Source: Pseudoalteromonas sp. OOF1S-7 (GTDB lineage Bacteria > Pseudomonadota > Gammaproteobacteria > Enterobacterales > Alteromonadaceae). Taken from it: a stretch of 64,000 nt of DNA. Shown one piece after another: positions 9,246-16,342 of this stretch. Each line of letters begins with the position of its first letter. Within the stretch, counting starts at the first letter, position 1. The notes below the pieces were generated by a model that saw nothing but the letters and a program-made list of their open reading frames with translations, searched no databases and was not told the origin of the DNA. The translations under genes and the position numbers were made by a program. The stretch is from contig NZ_JAKRFZ010000001.1 of the NCBI RefSeq assembly GCF_022347765.1, forward strand, positions 1-64,000, read 5' to 3'.

Positions 9246-9713
9246 GCGATGTACACTACAGTTAAAGCAACCTGGATTAGCATTGTGAATATGTATGTAT
9301 TCAACCTCATGGTTTAAGAGCTGCTTTCTAATACCGGGCTCCAATTCAGAGCCTTGCAATATCTCTGCATGAATCATAATTTGCTGTTTATTATAAGCTC
9401 TTATGGAAAGCAGTCTTTCTCTTAATATTTCAGGTATTTCGTTAACGTCCAGCTTTGCCTCTGTAGCATTTTCTCGGATAAAAATCGGACCAGATGCGCG
9501 GTAAGGTGAATCAGCGTTATGATGTAAATAGGGCAATACTAAAACTCTTTCCCCTATATTTGCTTCTATCAGTGAAACCCTACACGGGTAACCTGGGTTC
9601 GCATCGGCCGTTATCCATTTAGCATTGTGATTTTCCAATTCTTGCTCATTTAAATTCAAAAGTTCGGAAAAGCTGTGCTTATCAATCCCACTAATCTTAA
9701 AATCAGTCTTCAT
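9240..9713 (-). CDS. DUF1203 family protein (probable integron cassette gene)
   Basis: This 157-residue soluble protein without a signal peptide fits the DUF1203 family. It has the central PGYPCRVSL, ASGPIFIRE and the C-terminal HIHNANPGCFNCSVHRA with paired cysteines. The function is unknown. The ATG at 9713 has an AGG 9 nt upstream; a TTG two codons earlier is possible. The stop codon overlaps an attC-like R box (9239-9245), and the gene is on the same strand as the other cassette genes. It was therefore probably a cassette before IS10-like and Y1 transposase sequences surrounded it. Confidence 0.75.
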   Translation of the reverse strand: MKTDFKISGIDKHSFSELLNLNEQELENHNAKWITADANPGYPCRVSLIEANIGERVLVLPYLHHNADSPYRASGPIFIRENATEAKLDVNEIPEILRERLLSIRAYNKQQIMIHAEILQGSELEPGIRKQLLNHEVEYIHIHNANPGCFNCSVHRA

Positions 9714-9803
9714 AGTCAATTACCTACTGTCAAATCGAAAGCATGATTTTAGATACTCTGTATTTTTATACTCGCCACATTCGGAACTGAAGGTTCGATT
9801 ATA

Positions 9804-10277
9804 GTGCCTAACGCCAATAGAGAAGATGGCTGCACAGGCGGGTTCTGGGAAGGCCGGTTTACATCCCTGGCGTCTTGGCCACCAATATAGCTTACGTTGT
9901 TCTCAATCCTAACCGGACCAAAGTAGCACATTGAGCACGCCCAACACGGCAAACAACCAAAGAGCCTACTGCGCTTTGCTGGTAGCCCAAAACTGCTCAT
10001 GCCCAAAGGGCTACCTTTTGAGCTTAAATACTCTACTGAACTGCTTGAACGTACAGACCGAAGCATTCGTGCCGACAAGCGAGGTCACATCAGCGATGCT
10101 CAGTCTATTCTCGCCAGGTTGCAAATAGAGTCTGGAAACTGGCTAAAGCTCACCACCCGATTTACCAAAGTCCTCTATGGTGCAGTTGGCAGGCAGCAAG
10201 CCGTAACTGAATTTTGTGAGCATCTGCAAGAAAAGCGACGCCCTGGCCAGGCTAATTGTGAGCGATTATTAGGTTAA
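9804..10277 (+). pseudogene. Y1-type transposase, middle and C-terminal fragment
   Basis: In one frame, NANREDGCTGGFWEGRF (from 9810) matches the middle of Y1_Tnp transposases and is followed by an in-frame stop at 9924. The same frame then resumes with GKQPKSLLRFAGSPKLLMPK and the C-terminal block ADKRGHIS, WLKLTTRFTKV and GAVGRQQAVTEFCEHL. It ends at 10277. It belongs to the same family as the N-terminal fragment at 8325-8612, in the same orientation, and is evidently the other part of that broken gene. Confidence 0.75.
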
Positions 10278-10636
10278 TATTGTCATTGTCCTAACTTCAA
10301 ATGATTACTGTTGTACTCTGGCAGCGCTTAGCAATGTCTCGATGTATGCAATAACCAACTGTTTCAGCTGAAATTGCCCATCAGTAAAGCCTGACTTCTG
10401 AAGCACCCGTATTCATAGTCAATAGACCGACAGGTTTAACCTGCCTAGGCACAGCAGACAATTTTTTGAATGGGTGTTTGCGTTGTCCTGCGTTCCCATG
10501 ATTTCATCTTTCGGTGACTAAAAAAGGAAATGATTAGAAGCAATATTGGCAAAGCATAAAGACCTGTCAACGCAATGGTCTTTATTAGAGCAACTGACTC
10601 CATATTCTAATTTACTACTCCATGAATTGAGTGAAC
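10278..10636. other. Gene-free stretch inside the cassette array
   Basis: I see no credible coding sequence on either strand. The only structure noticed is a perfect 7-bp inverted repeat AAAGACC/GGTCTTT (10558-10583), which could form a weak hairpin. The stretch lies between the Y1 transposase C-terminus and an attC site, so it may be a gene-less or decayed cassette. Confidence 0.5.
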
Positions 10637-10762
10637 AGCTAACGTCGGCTTAAGGGGCTAAAAACACACACTTCAGTTTAGATAGCCACCTTAAGCACCA
10701 CAATTTGAAAAGACCTAAAGTTTGATCCAATGTTTCTCGCCCTCTTTAAGCCCTTGTTATGT
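10637..10762 (-). other. attC site, 126 bp, divergent type
   Basis: On the minus strand it starts ACATAAC, spacer AAG, then GGCTTAAAGAGGGC, and ends GCCCCTTAAGCC, spacer, GTTAGCT. The arms pair (GGCTTAA-GGGGC against GGCTTAAaGAGGGC) with one extra base on the 5' arm, as expected of attC bottom-strand folding. It begins 15 bp past the stop of the 105-residue protein gene and differs in sequence from the 99-101 bp sites elsewhere in the array. Confidence 0.7.
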
Positions 10763-10777
10763 AACTTTTCGTCCATG

Positions 10778-11095
10778 CTACTCTGTTTCAGGAGCATTGT
10801 TGAATCTAGACCCTGACATCAGCTCTATAGCTTGCTCGACATACGGTTCAGCTTTGTATTTTGCTAACCCTCTAGCACTCATCGACTTCACTTGCTTGTT
10901 CTTCTCCACGTGAATGTATAGCGCAACATCGTTTTGTAGTTGAGCAGTGTTAGCTGTCAACTTATGCTTTTCATTCCAGTTAGCCACAGTTTGATCCACA
11001 TTCGGAGCAATTCCGGTTGTCTTTTCTAGCTCGATCAGATCTCTAGCCAGACCTTGTAAAGCTGAATCAAGAACAAATCCTCGAATCGTACCCAT
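10778..11095 (-). CDS. Cassette-borne protein of unknown function, divergent partner of HTH gene
   Basis: This 105-residue soluble, mostly helical protein (MGTIRGFVLDSALQGLARDL...) is not from a family I recognise. I chose the ATG at 11095, which has AGAGG 8 nt upstream; an ATG two codons earlier and a longer frame to 11146 are less likely. The stop lies 15 bp before an attC, so it is an integron cassette gene. It diverges from the small HTH gene at 11207 across an inverted repeat, suggesting the two are co-regulated or functionally paired. A toxin-antitoxin role is possible but unsupported by any motif. Confidence 0.7.
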   Translation of the reverse strand: MGTIRGFVLDSALQGLARDLIELEKTTGIAPNVDQTVANWNEKHKLTANTAQLQNDVALYIHVEKNKQVKSMSARGLAKYKAEPYVEQAIELMSGSRFNNAPETE

Positions 11096-11159
11096 AATCA
11101 TTACCTCTAATGTACATTTGAGACCAACCCATTCGGTCTCTTGCATTCTAAGTTATACA

Positions 11160-11195
11160 AACTTATAATAAGCGTCAACTGCTATATTATAAGTT
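11160..11195. promoter_or_regulatory. 11-bp perfect inverted repeat between divergent cassette genes (candidate operator)
   Basis: AACTTATAATA (11160-11170) and TATTATAAGTT (11185-11195) form a perfect inverted repeat with a 14-bp spacer. It lies in the 111-bp gap between the start codons of the divergent genes at 11095 and 11207. Related TTATAAG words recur beside it (11150s, about 11197-11202). It is a plausible binding site for the HTH protein encoded next to it, overlapping both promoters. Confidence 0.55.
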
Positions 11196-11206
11196 TTATA
11201 AGCATC

Positions 11207-11590
11207 ATGAGTTACATCTATAATCAAAGAGCCGAGTATTCCCAAAACAGCCTACGTTCTCTAAAAACAGCCCTTTTAGAGCTACAAAATTTTTACAACG
11301 CACATTTTAACAATTTGAATTTAAGGTGTATGTCCGGCGATATCTCTCAGCAAGAGTTCTTTAATGAGCAACGAAAGCTAAGTGACATGATGTCTCAGAT
11401 TAATGGGCTAGAAGCTCAGATCGCTCAGTTTAATGAGACGCAAGGGGTAAAAAGAGGTCAATTAAGCGATGATGAAAAAACTCAGATTTATCATTACTAC
11501 AAAACTGGAAACTATACACAAGTTCAGCTTTCGCAAATGTATGGGGTCAGCCAAGCAGCTATCTCAGGTGTTTTAAAGAAATTTGGGTGA
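11207..11590 (+). CDS. Small HTH DNA-binding protein in an integron cassette
   Basis: This 127-residue protein has two parts. A helical, probably coiled-coil N-terminal region (about 10-85) carries LRSLKTALLELQNFY and LSDMMSQINGLEAQIAQF. A C-terminal resolvase/Hin-like helix-turn-helix reads TQVQLSQMYGVSQAAISGVL. The ATG at 11207 is preferred over upstream ATG codons that would add a hydrophobic leader. It runs opposite to the other cassette genes and its stop lies 16 bp before the neighbouring attC. It lacks the catalytic domain of a recombinase, so a repressor or regulator is the likeliest role. Confidence 0.72.
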   Translation: MSYIYNQRAEYSQNSLRSLKTALLELQNFYNAHFNNLNLRCMSGDISQQEFFNEQRKLSDMMSQINGLEAQIAQFNETQGVKRGQLSDDEKTQIYHYYKTGNYTQVQLSQMYGVSQAAISGVLKKFG

Positions 11591-11606
11591 TGCACTCCCG
11601 CTAGAT

Positions 11607-11705
11607 ACATCACGCCTTACTAATGGGCGTAAAAAACTTGGCTAAAATTAGCGACGAAGGAGCGCAAGCCAAGCGTTTTATGTCCTTTTGAGTAAATTGT
11701 TATGT
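11607..11705 (-). other. attC site with altered R' core (99 bp)
   Basis: The inner stem CTTGGCT/AGCCAAG and outer arms TTACTAATGGGCG and GTCCTTTTGAGTAA match the sites at 14503 and 15553. On the minus strand it begins ACATAAC, but its 3' core reads GTGATGT where the others have GTTAT. The conserved GTT, in which integrase cuts, is therefore mutated. The 253 bp between this site and the hydrolase stop at 11959 contain no gene. Confidence 0.8.
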
Positions 11706-11958
11706 GACGGCCAACGATTAATTTATAAACTCCCAAGAAATTTCCTTTAAAAAAGAGTAATAGCTTGTTCCATCTACTCTAAATCAAAATTATTTTTTTA
11801 TAGAGTTACCCCTCTTGCTTTCACAGTGTCATCGCGAAAAACCTCAAAGAGTAATCCTTCCCAGAGAATACCTATACGCAGATACCGTATTGATCACCGG
11901 CGTAGTTGGCAATCGTAACCTTCTCTGCGTGTCTGAGTTCAATTCAGTCGAACCAATT

Positions 11959-13152
11959 TTATTTTACAAATGCAGGTAGCAACCGCTTCTGAACTAGCAT
12001 TAGGGTATTGTCATCTGAACCGAGTTTATTATGTGAGGTGACCACCACCAGTAAATCAAGTTCTTCAAATACCATGATATATTGCCCGCCACCACCGCGA
12101 GCAGATTTAGAAAGATAATTTTTATTTCCTACTTTCATATCAGTATGCCACCAAAAATAGCCATAGGAAGTATTGTGGATGTCAGAGTTAATTATTTCAC
12201 TCGTCGCTTTGGCAATAAAGGCTGCTGGCAGTAATTGCCTGCCTTGCCACTCACCTTTATTCATGACTAAAGTCCCCCACTTGATCATATCGCGTGAAGT
12301 CATACTGGTCCCATAGGCTCCGGTTGGCAGACCACTGATGTCATTATCCCAGCGGTAAATCGATATGCCCATTTTGTCGAGAAGTTCATTCTTAATGAAA
12401 CTTGTCGCATCACCTGGCACGACAGCATCAAGAACTTGCATCACCAAATCCGCATCGATGTTTTGATATCTGAAAGCTTTCGGTTTTTCTGAAACTGGCG
12501 CACTATTTTCGAGGTAAGCCTGTACAAGAGCCTGACCCTTTAATTTCTCAGGGAATTTTTCCAGCTCATTAATTTTATTCCAGTTAATGTTAAGACCAGA
12601 GCGCATACTCATCGCTTCGTGGAGGGTTATATCTTCCGCTCCCTTGACAAACTTTTCCGGATTTAGCTCTTTTAGAAAGCTGACGATGGGTCTGTCTAAA
12701 TCGGCCATTGTTAGGTAGCCTCGCTGTATCGCTCGGCCAATGGCCAATGCCGTATAAGATTTGGTCGCTGACATTTGGAAATGAGGAAGATCGATACGGC
12801 CGCGTGAGTAATAAGATTCAAAAATGAGTTTACCTTGATGAGCGATGAGCAAGCTGTCATAGAGGTCATGTTTATTATTGGCGATCTCCTGAGCCAAATT
12901 AAAAATCAAATTTCTGTCTCCCCCATCAACACCTAACTCGCCAACTGGAATTCCATCCTTTTGGTTCTCTGGCGTTGAGTTGATAAAGGCCTTTTTAAGG
13001 TCTGGAATAGTTTTTTCGAGTGCATAAGATGAGTCTTGGGCGCTGAATTGTTCAATCACCGGCGCTTTCTTATCGCTTTGTTCAGCAAAGCTACTAAAGC
13101 TAGTTAATAGTGCAAATGTGATTAAACTTTTTGTTTTAAAATTTATCTTCAA
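11959..13152 (-). CDS. Secreted beta-lactamase-fold serine hydrolase (cassette gene)
   Basis: This 397-residue protein has a signal peptide (cleavage near SSFAEQ) and a class C beta-lactamase/penicillin-binding-like domain. S128-x-x-K131 is in MSATKSY, the Tyr motif Y229-Q-N231 is in RYQNID, and a Gly-rich GGGGQYIMV segment stands where KTG is expected. Members include esterases, D-amino-acid peptidases and 6-aminohexanoate-dimer-type hydrolases. A true beta-lactamase cannot be claimed. It starts with TTG behind AAGGAAA. It is in the cassette bounded by attC sites at 13235 and 11607 and is unusually large for a cassette gene. Confidence 0.85.
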   Translation of the reverse strand: MKINFKTKSLITFALLTSFSSFAEQSDKKAPVIEQFSAQDSSYALEKTIPDLKKAFINSTPENQKDGIPVGELGVDGGDRNLIFNLAQEIANNKHDLYDSLLIAHQGKLIFESYYSRGRIDLPHFQMSATKSYTALAIGRAIQRGYLTMADLDRPIVSFLKELNPEKFVKGAEDITLHEAMSMRSGLNINWNKINELEKFPEKLKGQALVQAYLENSAPVSEKPKAFRYQNIDADLVMQVLDAVVPGDATSFIKNELLDKMGISIYRWDNDISGLPTGAYGTSMTSRDMIKWGTLVMNKGEWQGRQLLPAAFIAKATSEIINSDIHNTSYGYFWWHTDMKVGNKNYLSKSARGGGGQYIMVFEELDLLVVVTSHNKLGSDDNTLMLVQKRLLPAFVK

Positions 13153-13234
13153 TGCTGTTTCCTTACCGTTAAAACTTTCTACTCAAGGAAAATGTAAGGA
13201 CAGTATTTATTCATCCTCTATCTTCGATGATTCT

Positions 13235-13335
13235 ACATAACGCCTTACTAATGGGCGTAAAAAACTTGGCTAAAATTAGCGACGAAGGAGCAAAAAGCCA
13301 ACTGAATTTTGTCCCGATTAAACAGCTTGTTATAA
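13235..13335 (-). other. attC site (101 bp, one half divergent)
   Basis: One half (TAACGCCTTACTAATGGGCG, then AACTTGGCT) matches the common attC type of this array. The other arm instead reads GTCCCGATTAAACAG before GTTATAA. The two halves still pair through TTAATCGGG/CTAATGGGC. It follows the alpha/beta hydrolase stop by about 30 bp. The hybrid look suggests cassette-end exchange or drift. Confidence 0.8.
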
Positions 13336-13366
13336 GCCAGTAAAGATATAGCAGGCAAAGTACTCT

Positions 13367-14449
13367 CTAGTTATCCGGTTTGGCTAAGTGCTTAACTCTG
13401 TCAATAAATAAAGCTAACTCTGCATCTAGCATCTTGTCGCTCGGTTCGTGCCCTGCATCAGGTATGAGAAAATACTCCTTAATTGGCGCTTCAACCTGTT
13501 CGAGATAATTAGCCGTTAGATGTTGAGGTGTTGTTAGGTCTTTTTCTCCCTGAAAAATAAAAATAGGAACTCGGAACTTAAAACCCAATTTATCTAGGTT
13601 AACAGATCTCTGCATGCCCTTAATACCCAACCGCTTAAAACCAACGAAATGCATCCAAGAGTAGTCGTCGCCTAAAAACCGAAATTTACGTTCTTCCTCT
13701 GAATTATATCCCTCTAAAACTCTACTTTTTTTGGTTGATTGGCTGCCTTTCTCAAACCCTTTAATAATGCGAAATAGTTGCCCATATTTTCTTGGGTGAT
13801 CATAGGGTGGAGGTGACAAATCCTTCAATAGTTTTAGTACTTCTTCGTCTTCAAATTTTTCAGCCAATTCAATTGATTTTTCATAACCAAAGGTTAGTTT
13901 CTCGTTTGCATCTACCAATTGAGAGTGTCCAACATACGCGTAAAATAGCTCAGGGCTGGTATGTATCATGTTCATTGATAAATAGGCTCCCCAAGAGCCT
14001 CCTCGAAGAATCAGCTTTCTCTTATCAAATCGCTGAAGCAGGTATTTTGAGACCGCAATACCATCATCAATCAATTGCGCTATTGTGAGAGGGGTTTGCA
14101 TTAAATAATCATCAAATGGCGTGGTTGATATGTCTCTAGCAAAGGTTTTTCCTGAACCTCTTTGATCCCAGTGAACAACAATGAAGCTTTTTTCTAACTC
14201 TTCAAAATGTTCATTAGTATAGTAGCTTGAAGTAGAGCCCGGTCCACCATGAACTATTAACAATATAGGATTCTTACAATTTTTTGCTCTAATTGCTATC
14301 CATTGTTCAATACCATTTATAGTAACGAATAACTCGTCTTGAAATGAGTTGTTCGCGGTTATATTGCTTTGCTTAGTGCAGTTATTTTCATTCGCTGAGT
14401 ACGAAAAAAATGACACAACAGTGAACAGTAATAGAACAAACATTCTCAT
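13367..14449 (-). CDS. Secreted alpha/beta hydrolase, proline-iminopeptidase-like (cassette gene)
   Basis: This 360-residue protein has an N-terminal signal peptide (FVLLLFTVVSFFSYSANE). Its alpha/beta-hydrolase fold is close to S33 prolyl aminopeptidases: an HGGPGS oxyanion motif, HWDQRGSG, nucleophile Ser in GGSWG, Asp in GEKDLT and His in DAGHEP. It should hydrolyse peptides, amides or esters in the periplasm or outside the cell. It is bounded by attC sites at 14503 and 13235 and is larger than a typical cassette gene. Like the neighbouring cassette hydrolase it is exported. Confidence 0.87.
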   Translation of the reverse strand: MRMFVLLLFTVVSFFSYSANENNCTKQSNITANNSFQDELFVTINGIEQWIAIRAKNCKNPILLIVHGGPGSTSSYYTNEHFEELEKSFIVVHWDQRGSGKTFARDISTTPFDDYLMQTPLTIAQLIDDGIAVSKYLLQRFDKRKLILRGGSWGAYLSMNMIHTSPELFYAYVGHSQLVDANEKLTFGYEKSIELAEKFEDEEVLKLLKDLSPPPYDHPRKYGQLFRIIKGFEKGSQSTKKSRVLEGYNSEEERKFRFLGDDYSWMHFVGFKRLGIKGMQRSVNLDKLGFKFRVPIFIFQGEKDLTTPQHLTANYLEQVEAPIKEYFLIPDAGHEPSDKMLDAELALFIDRVKHLAKPDN

Positions 14450-14502
14450 AGAATTTCCTTTTTAGGTTTATGTTCAAATGAACAATAAGTCACCTTCTAG
14501 GC

Positions 14503-14601
14503 TTATAACGCCTTACTAATGGGCGCATGAATGCTTGGCTAAAGTTGCGACGAAGGAGTACAAGCCAAGCGTTTTACGTCCTTTTGAGGTGCTTGTTATA
14601 T
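14503..14601 (-). other. attC site (99 bp, common type)
   Basis: On the minus strand it runs ATATAAC, spacer AAG, arm ending AAAAGGAC, inner stem GCTTGGCT pairing with AGCCAAGC, arm GCGCCCATTAGTAA, then GGC and GTTATAA. It lies directly behind the small membrane protein gene. Confidence 0.88.
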
Positions 14602-14605
14602 ACAA

Positions 14606-14869
14606 TTACCAAACCTGCTCTTTCCAAGATTTTTTCTTTAGGGACTTATACTTACCTGTTATGGAACCATACAAGTTTATAAAGAAACATACAAAACTAG
14701 TTAAGATTAAGCCCCATAGTACAAGCACAAGTAAAAAATAGAGATAGTTTGGCAGGAGTTGCTTTAAAACAAAACCTAGTAGCCCAATAGCAATACCAGA
14801 TAAAATGCAAAGGATAAATACAACCTTTGATTTAGGGTAATTCATAGGTATAAATGGCTCTTTACTCAA
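14606..14869 (-). CDS. Small two-TM membrane protein (cassette gene)
   Basis: This 87-residue protein has two hydrophobic segments, about 16-37 and 42-66, and a Lys-rich C-terminal tail (YKSLKKKSWKEQVW). It is probably an inner-membrane protein with a cytoplasmic basic tail. It starts with TTG at 14869 behind GGAG. It is enclosed by attC sites at 14892 and 14503, so it is a cassette gene. I do not recognise the family. Confidence 0.68.
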   Translation of the reverse strand: MSKEPFIPMNYPKSKVVFILCILSGIAIGLLGFVLKQLLPNYLYFLLVLVLWGLILTSFVCFFINLYGSITGKYKSLKKKSWKEQVW

Positions 14870-14891
14870 CTCTACTCCTAACTACATTTGT

Positions 14892-14993
14892 ATATAACGC
14901 TTCAATATTGTGTGACGTAGTTTGGTAGCTTTATTGCACTGCTTGCAATTAAAATGACAAATTTAAGGAGTCTCAATAATTGACTTGTTATAT
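14892..14993 (-). other. attC site (102 bp, second divergent type)
   Basis: On the minus strand it starts ATATAAC, AAG, TCAATTATTGAGACTC and ends CACAATATTGA, AGC, GTTATAT. The arms TCAAT-t-ATTGAGA and TCAATATTGTG pair with one extra T on the 5' arm. The stop codon of the upstream cassette gene (14988) lies inside the R box. Its sequence differs from the common type of this array. Confidence 0.8.
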
Positions 14994-15290
14994 GCCGATT
15001 ACACTATACAAACTTAGTAATATGAACATTGGTAGCAATAAAGATACACACCTTTGGATCAATGTACCTGCTAAAATTTCAACACCTCGTATTTTTGCTC
15101 GATTTATAAAATTAAAAATATTCTCCGCACTCAACAATACGAATACACCACCAGCAACTAGTGCATAATGTAGTTTGTCAGATATAACCAACCCACTAAA
15201 CAAAATTAGCAAAAGCAATCCAACAAAAGGTATTAACATTCTATCAAGTAATTTATTAATAAAGACTCTCTTAGGCATCATTTTCGGCAT
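14988..15290 (-). CDS. Small multi-TM membrane protein (second gene of a two-gene cassette)
   Basis: This 100-residue protein is mostly hydrophobic: segments near 20-37, 41-58 and 80-98 suggest three membrane passes. It overlaps the end of the preceding 88-residue gene by 20 bp, so translation is probably coupled. Its stop lies inside the R box of the attC at 14892-14993. The family is not recognised. Confidence 0.65.
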   Translation of the reverse strand: MPKMMPKRVFINKLLDRMLIPFVGLLLLILFSGLVISDKLHYALVAGGVFVLLSAENIFNFINRAKIRGVEILAGTLIQRCVSLLLPMFILLSLYSVIGI

Positions 15291-15537
15291 AGCTTATAAT
15301 ATACTCAATTACTTGCTCACAACTTTCTAAATTTAAGTCATGAATTAACTCAGATACCAAAAATACCTCAAGAAAGTATTCATATGTTGATGGAACATCA
15401 TCTGGCGCACCACCCTCTACCCTTTCCTCGGCAATAGCAACAAAAGAGTCTGCTGACCATTCCTGTGAACAATCGATCCAGATTGTTGCATCTGAATTTA
15501 GTTTTTCAACCTGCTCAAGAGCTTCCAGCAAAGTCAC
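15271..15537 (-). CDS. Small acidic protein (first gene of a two-gene cassette)
   Basis: This 88-residue strongly acidic soluble protein (MTLLEALEQVEKLNSDATIW...) starts with GTG behind GGAAG. It overlaps the following membrane protein gene by 20 bp. Both lie between attC sites at 15553 and 14892 and form one two-gene cassette. Short acidic proteins of this kind appear in cassette arrays, some as immunity-like proteins. No motif here identifies the role. Confidence 0.65.
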   Translation of the reverse strand: MTLLEALEQVEKLNSDATIWIDCSQEWSADSFVAIAEERVEGGAPDDVPSTYEYFLEVFLVSELIHDLNLESCEQVIEYIISYAENDA

Positions 15538-15552
15538 GAAACTTCCTTTGGC

Positions 15553-15652
15553 ATATAACGCCTTACTAATGGGCGCATAAATGCTTGGCTAAAATTAGCG
15601 ACGAAGGAGCACAAGCCAAGCGTTTTGCGTCCTTTTGAGTAACTTGTTAGTT
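15553..15652 (-). other. attC site (100 bp, common type), first site after attI
   Basis: On the minus strand it runs AACTAAC, spacer AAG, TTACTCAAAAGGACGC, inner stem GCTTGGCT...AGCCAAGC, GCGCCCATTAGTAA, GGC, GTTATAT. The arms pair with an extra C on the 5' side, giving minus-strand orientation. The VOC stop codon (15647-15649) is inside the first R box. Confidence 0.9.
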
Positions 15653-15997
15653 GCCAGTAAACTCTGTTATTTGCCAAAGTTCACCTGATGGCCCCCATAG
15701 AAAAATTACTTTACCCCAACGTTCTTCTTGAATTGGATTATATTTAAAATCAAAGCCCTGCAAGCATTTTATACGTTCATGTGCTTCATTTATATCAAGA
15801 ACTGACAATTGGAGAACTAAATTATTTGCTAAGTCGTGGTTATAAAACCTTTGTAAAAAGAAGAAACAATCACCATTTTCAAATAGCGAGAGGTCATCAG
15901 ATACATAGTCCATTTTAAAACCAAGAGCTTGATAAAAAGATTTACTAGTTTCGTAATCCTTGCTCGGAATAAACACCCTGATATCGTCTACTTGCAC
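15647..15997 (-). CDS. VOC/glyoxalase-fold protein (first cassette)
   Basis: This 116-residue single-domain VOC protein reads IRVFIPSKDYETSKSFYQALG at the N-terminus and WGPSGELWQITEF at the C-terminus, typical of glyoxalase/bleomycin-resistance folds. Such cassette proteins bind drugs or act as small metalloenzymes; the substrate is unknown. It starts with GTG behind AAGGAG, and that RBS begins within a few bases of the attI junction. It is the first cassette and so the most recently acquired and best placed for expression from a platform promoter. Confidence 0.82.
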   Translation of the reverse strand: MQVDDIRVFIPSKDYETSKSFYQALGFKMDYVSDDLSLFENGDCFFFLQRFYNHDLANNLVLQLSVLDINEAHERIKCLQGFDFKYNPIQEERWGKVIFLWGPSGELWQITEFTGN

Positions 15998-16018
15998 GAC
16001 TTTCTCCTTGGCAACTAA

Positions 16019-16090
16019 CAGCTTATTAGCGTGAATGCCGGTTAAACCCAGTTCCTAAAACCGTAAAGACCCACAGCCAAACTAATTTAT
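16019..16090 (-). other. attI-like region adjoining the first cassette
   Basis: At 16018/16019 the minus strand reads AGCTGTTAGTTGCC. The GTTAGTTG part equals the R-box sequence that starts the next attC, as expected of an attI x attC junction. To its right, up to intI at 16343, there is no ORF. I extend attI only nominally; its internal integrase-binding sites were not resolved. A weak minus-strand promoter TTGAGC-N17-TAGGTT lies near 16108-16135 and could drive the cassettes. Confidence 0.6.
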
Positions 16091-16292
16091 TCATAATAAG
16101 AACAATAACCTACCACCGTTGCTCTCATTGCTCAAGCCAAAATGGCTTTGTTGAAACCGAGCCTTGTTCATAGCGATACTTGAAGTCTCGTTATGTAAAA
16201 CTACTAACATTATGAATATAAAGAACTTAAATTGGTGTTTCACTTAATCGAGACCTTCAAGCGCGGAGAAAACGAGAAATTTGACTTGATAA

Positions 16293-16328
16293 TTGGCCGC
16301 ATTCACTTATACCTGTATAAATAAACAG
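16293..16328 (+). promoter_or_regulatory. intI promoter with overlapping LexA box
   Basis: TTGGCC (16293-16298), a 17-bp spacer and TATAAA (16316-16321) form a promoter reading into intI. The LexA-box sequence CTGTATAAATAAACAG at 16313-16328 fits the CTGT-N8-ACAG consensus exactly and overlaps the -10. SOS control of integron integrases through such a box is well established in other species. A GGAG ribosome site precedes the intI ATG at 16343. Confidence 0.78.
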
Positions 16329-16342
16329 CATTCGGAGTAAAG

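Noticed and set aside
9803..9830. CCTAACGCCAATAGAG resembling an attC end
   Set aside because: In frame it encodes NANREDGCTGG of the Y1 transposase, and no pairing arm was found.
9749..10078. 109-codon minus-strand ORF
   Set aside because: It is antisense to the recognisable transposase C-terminus, with Ser-rich low-complexity translation and no start signal.
11959..13152. Calling the cassette hydrolase a resistance beta-lactamase
   Set aside because: The fold motifs are shared by esterases and peptidases and no KTG box is evident, so antibiotic hydrolysis cannot be claimed.
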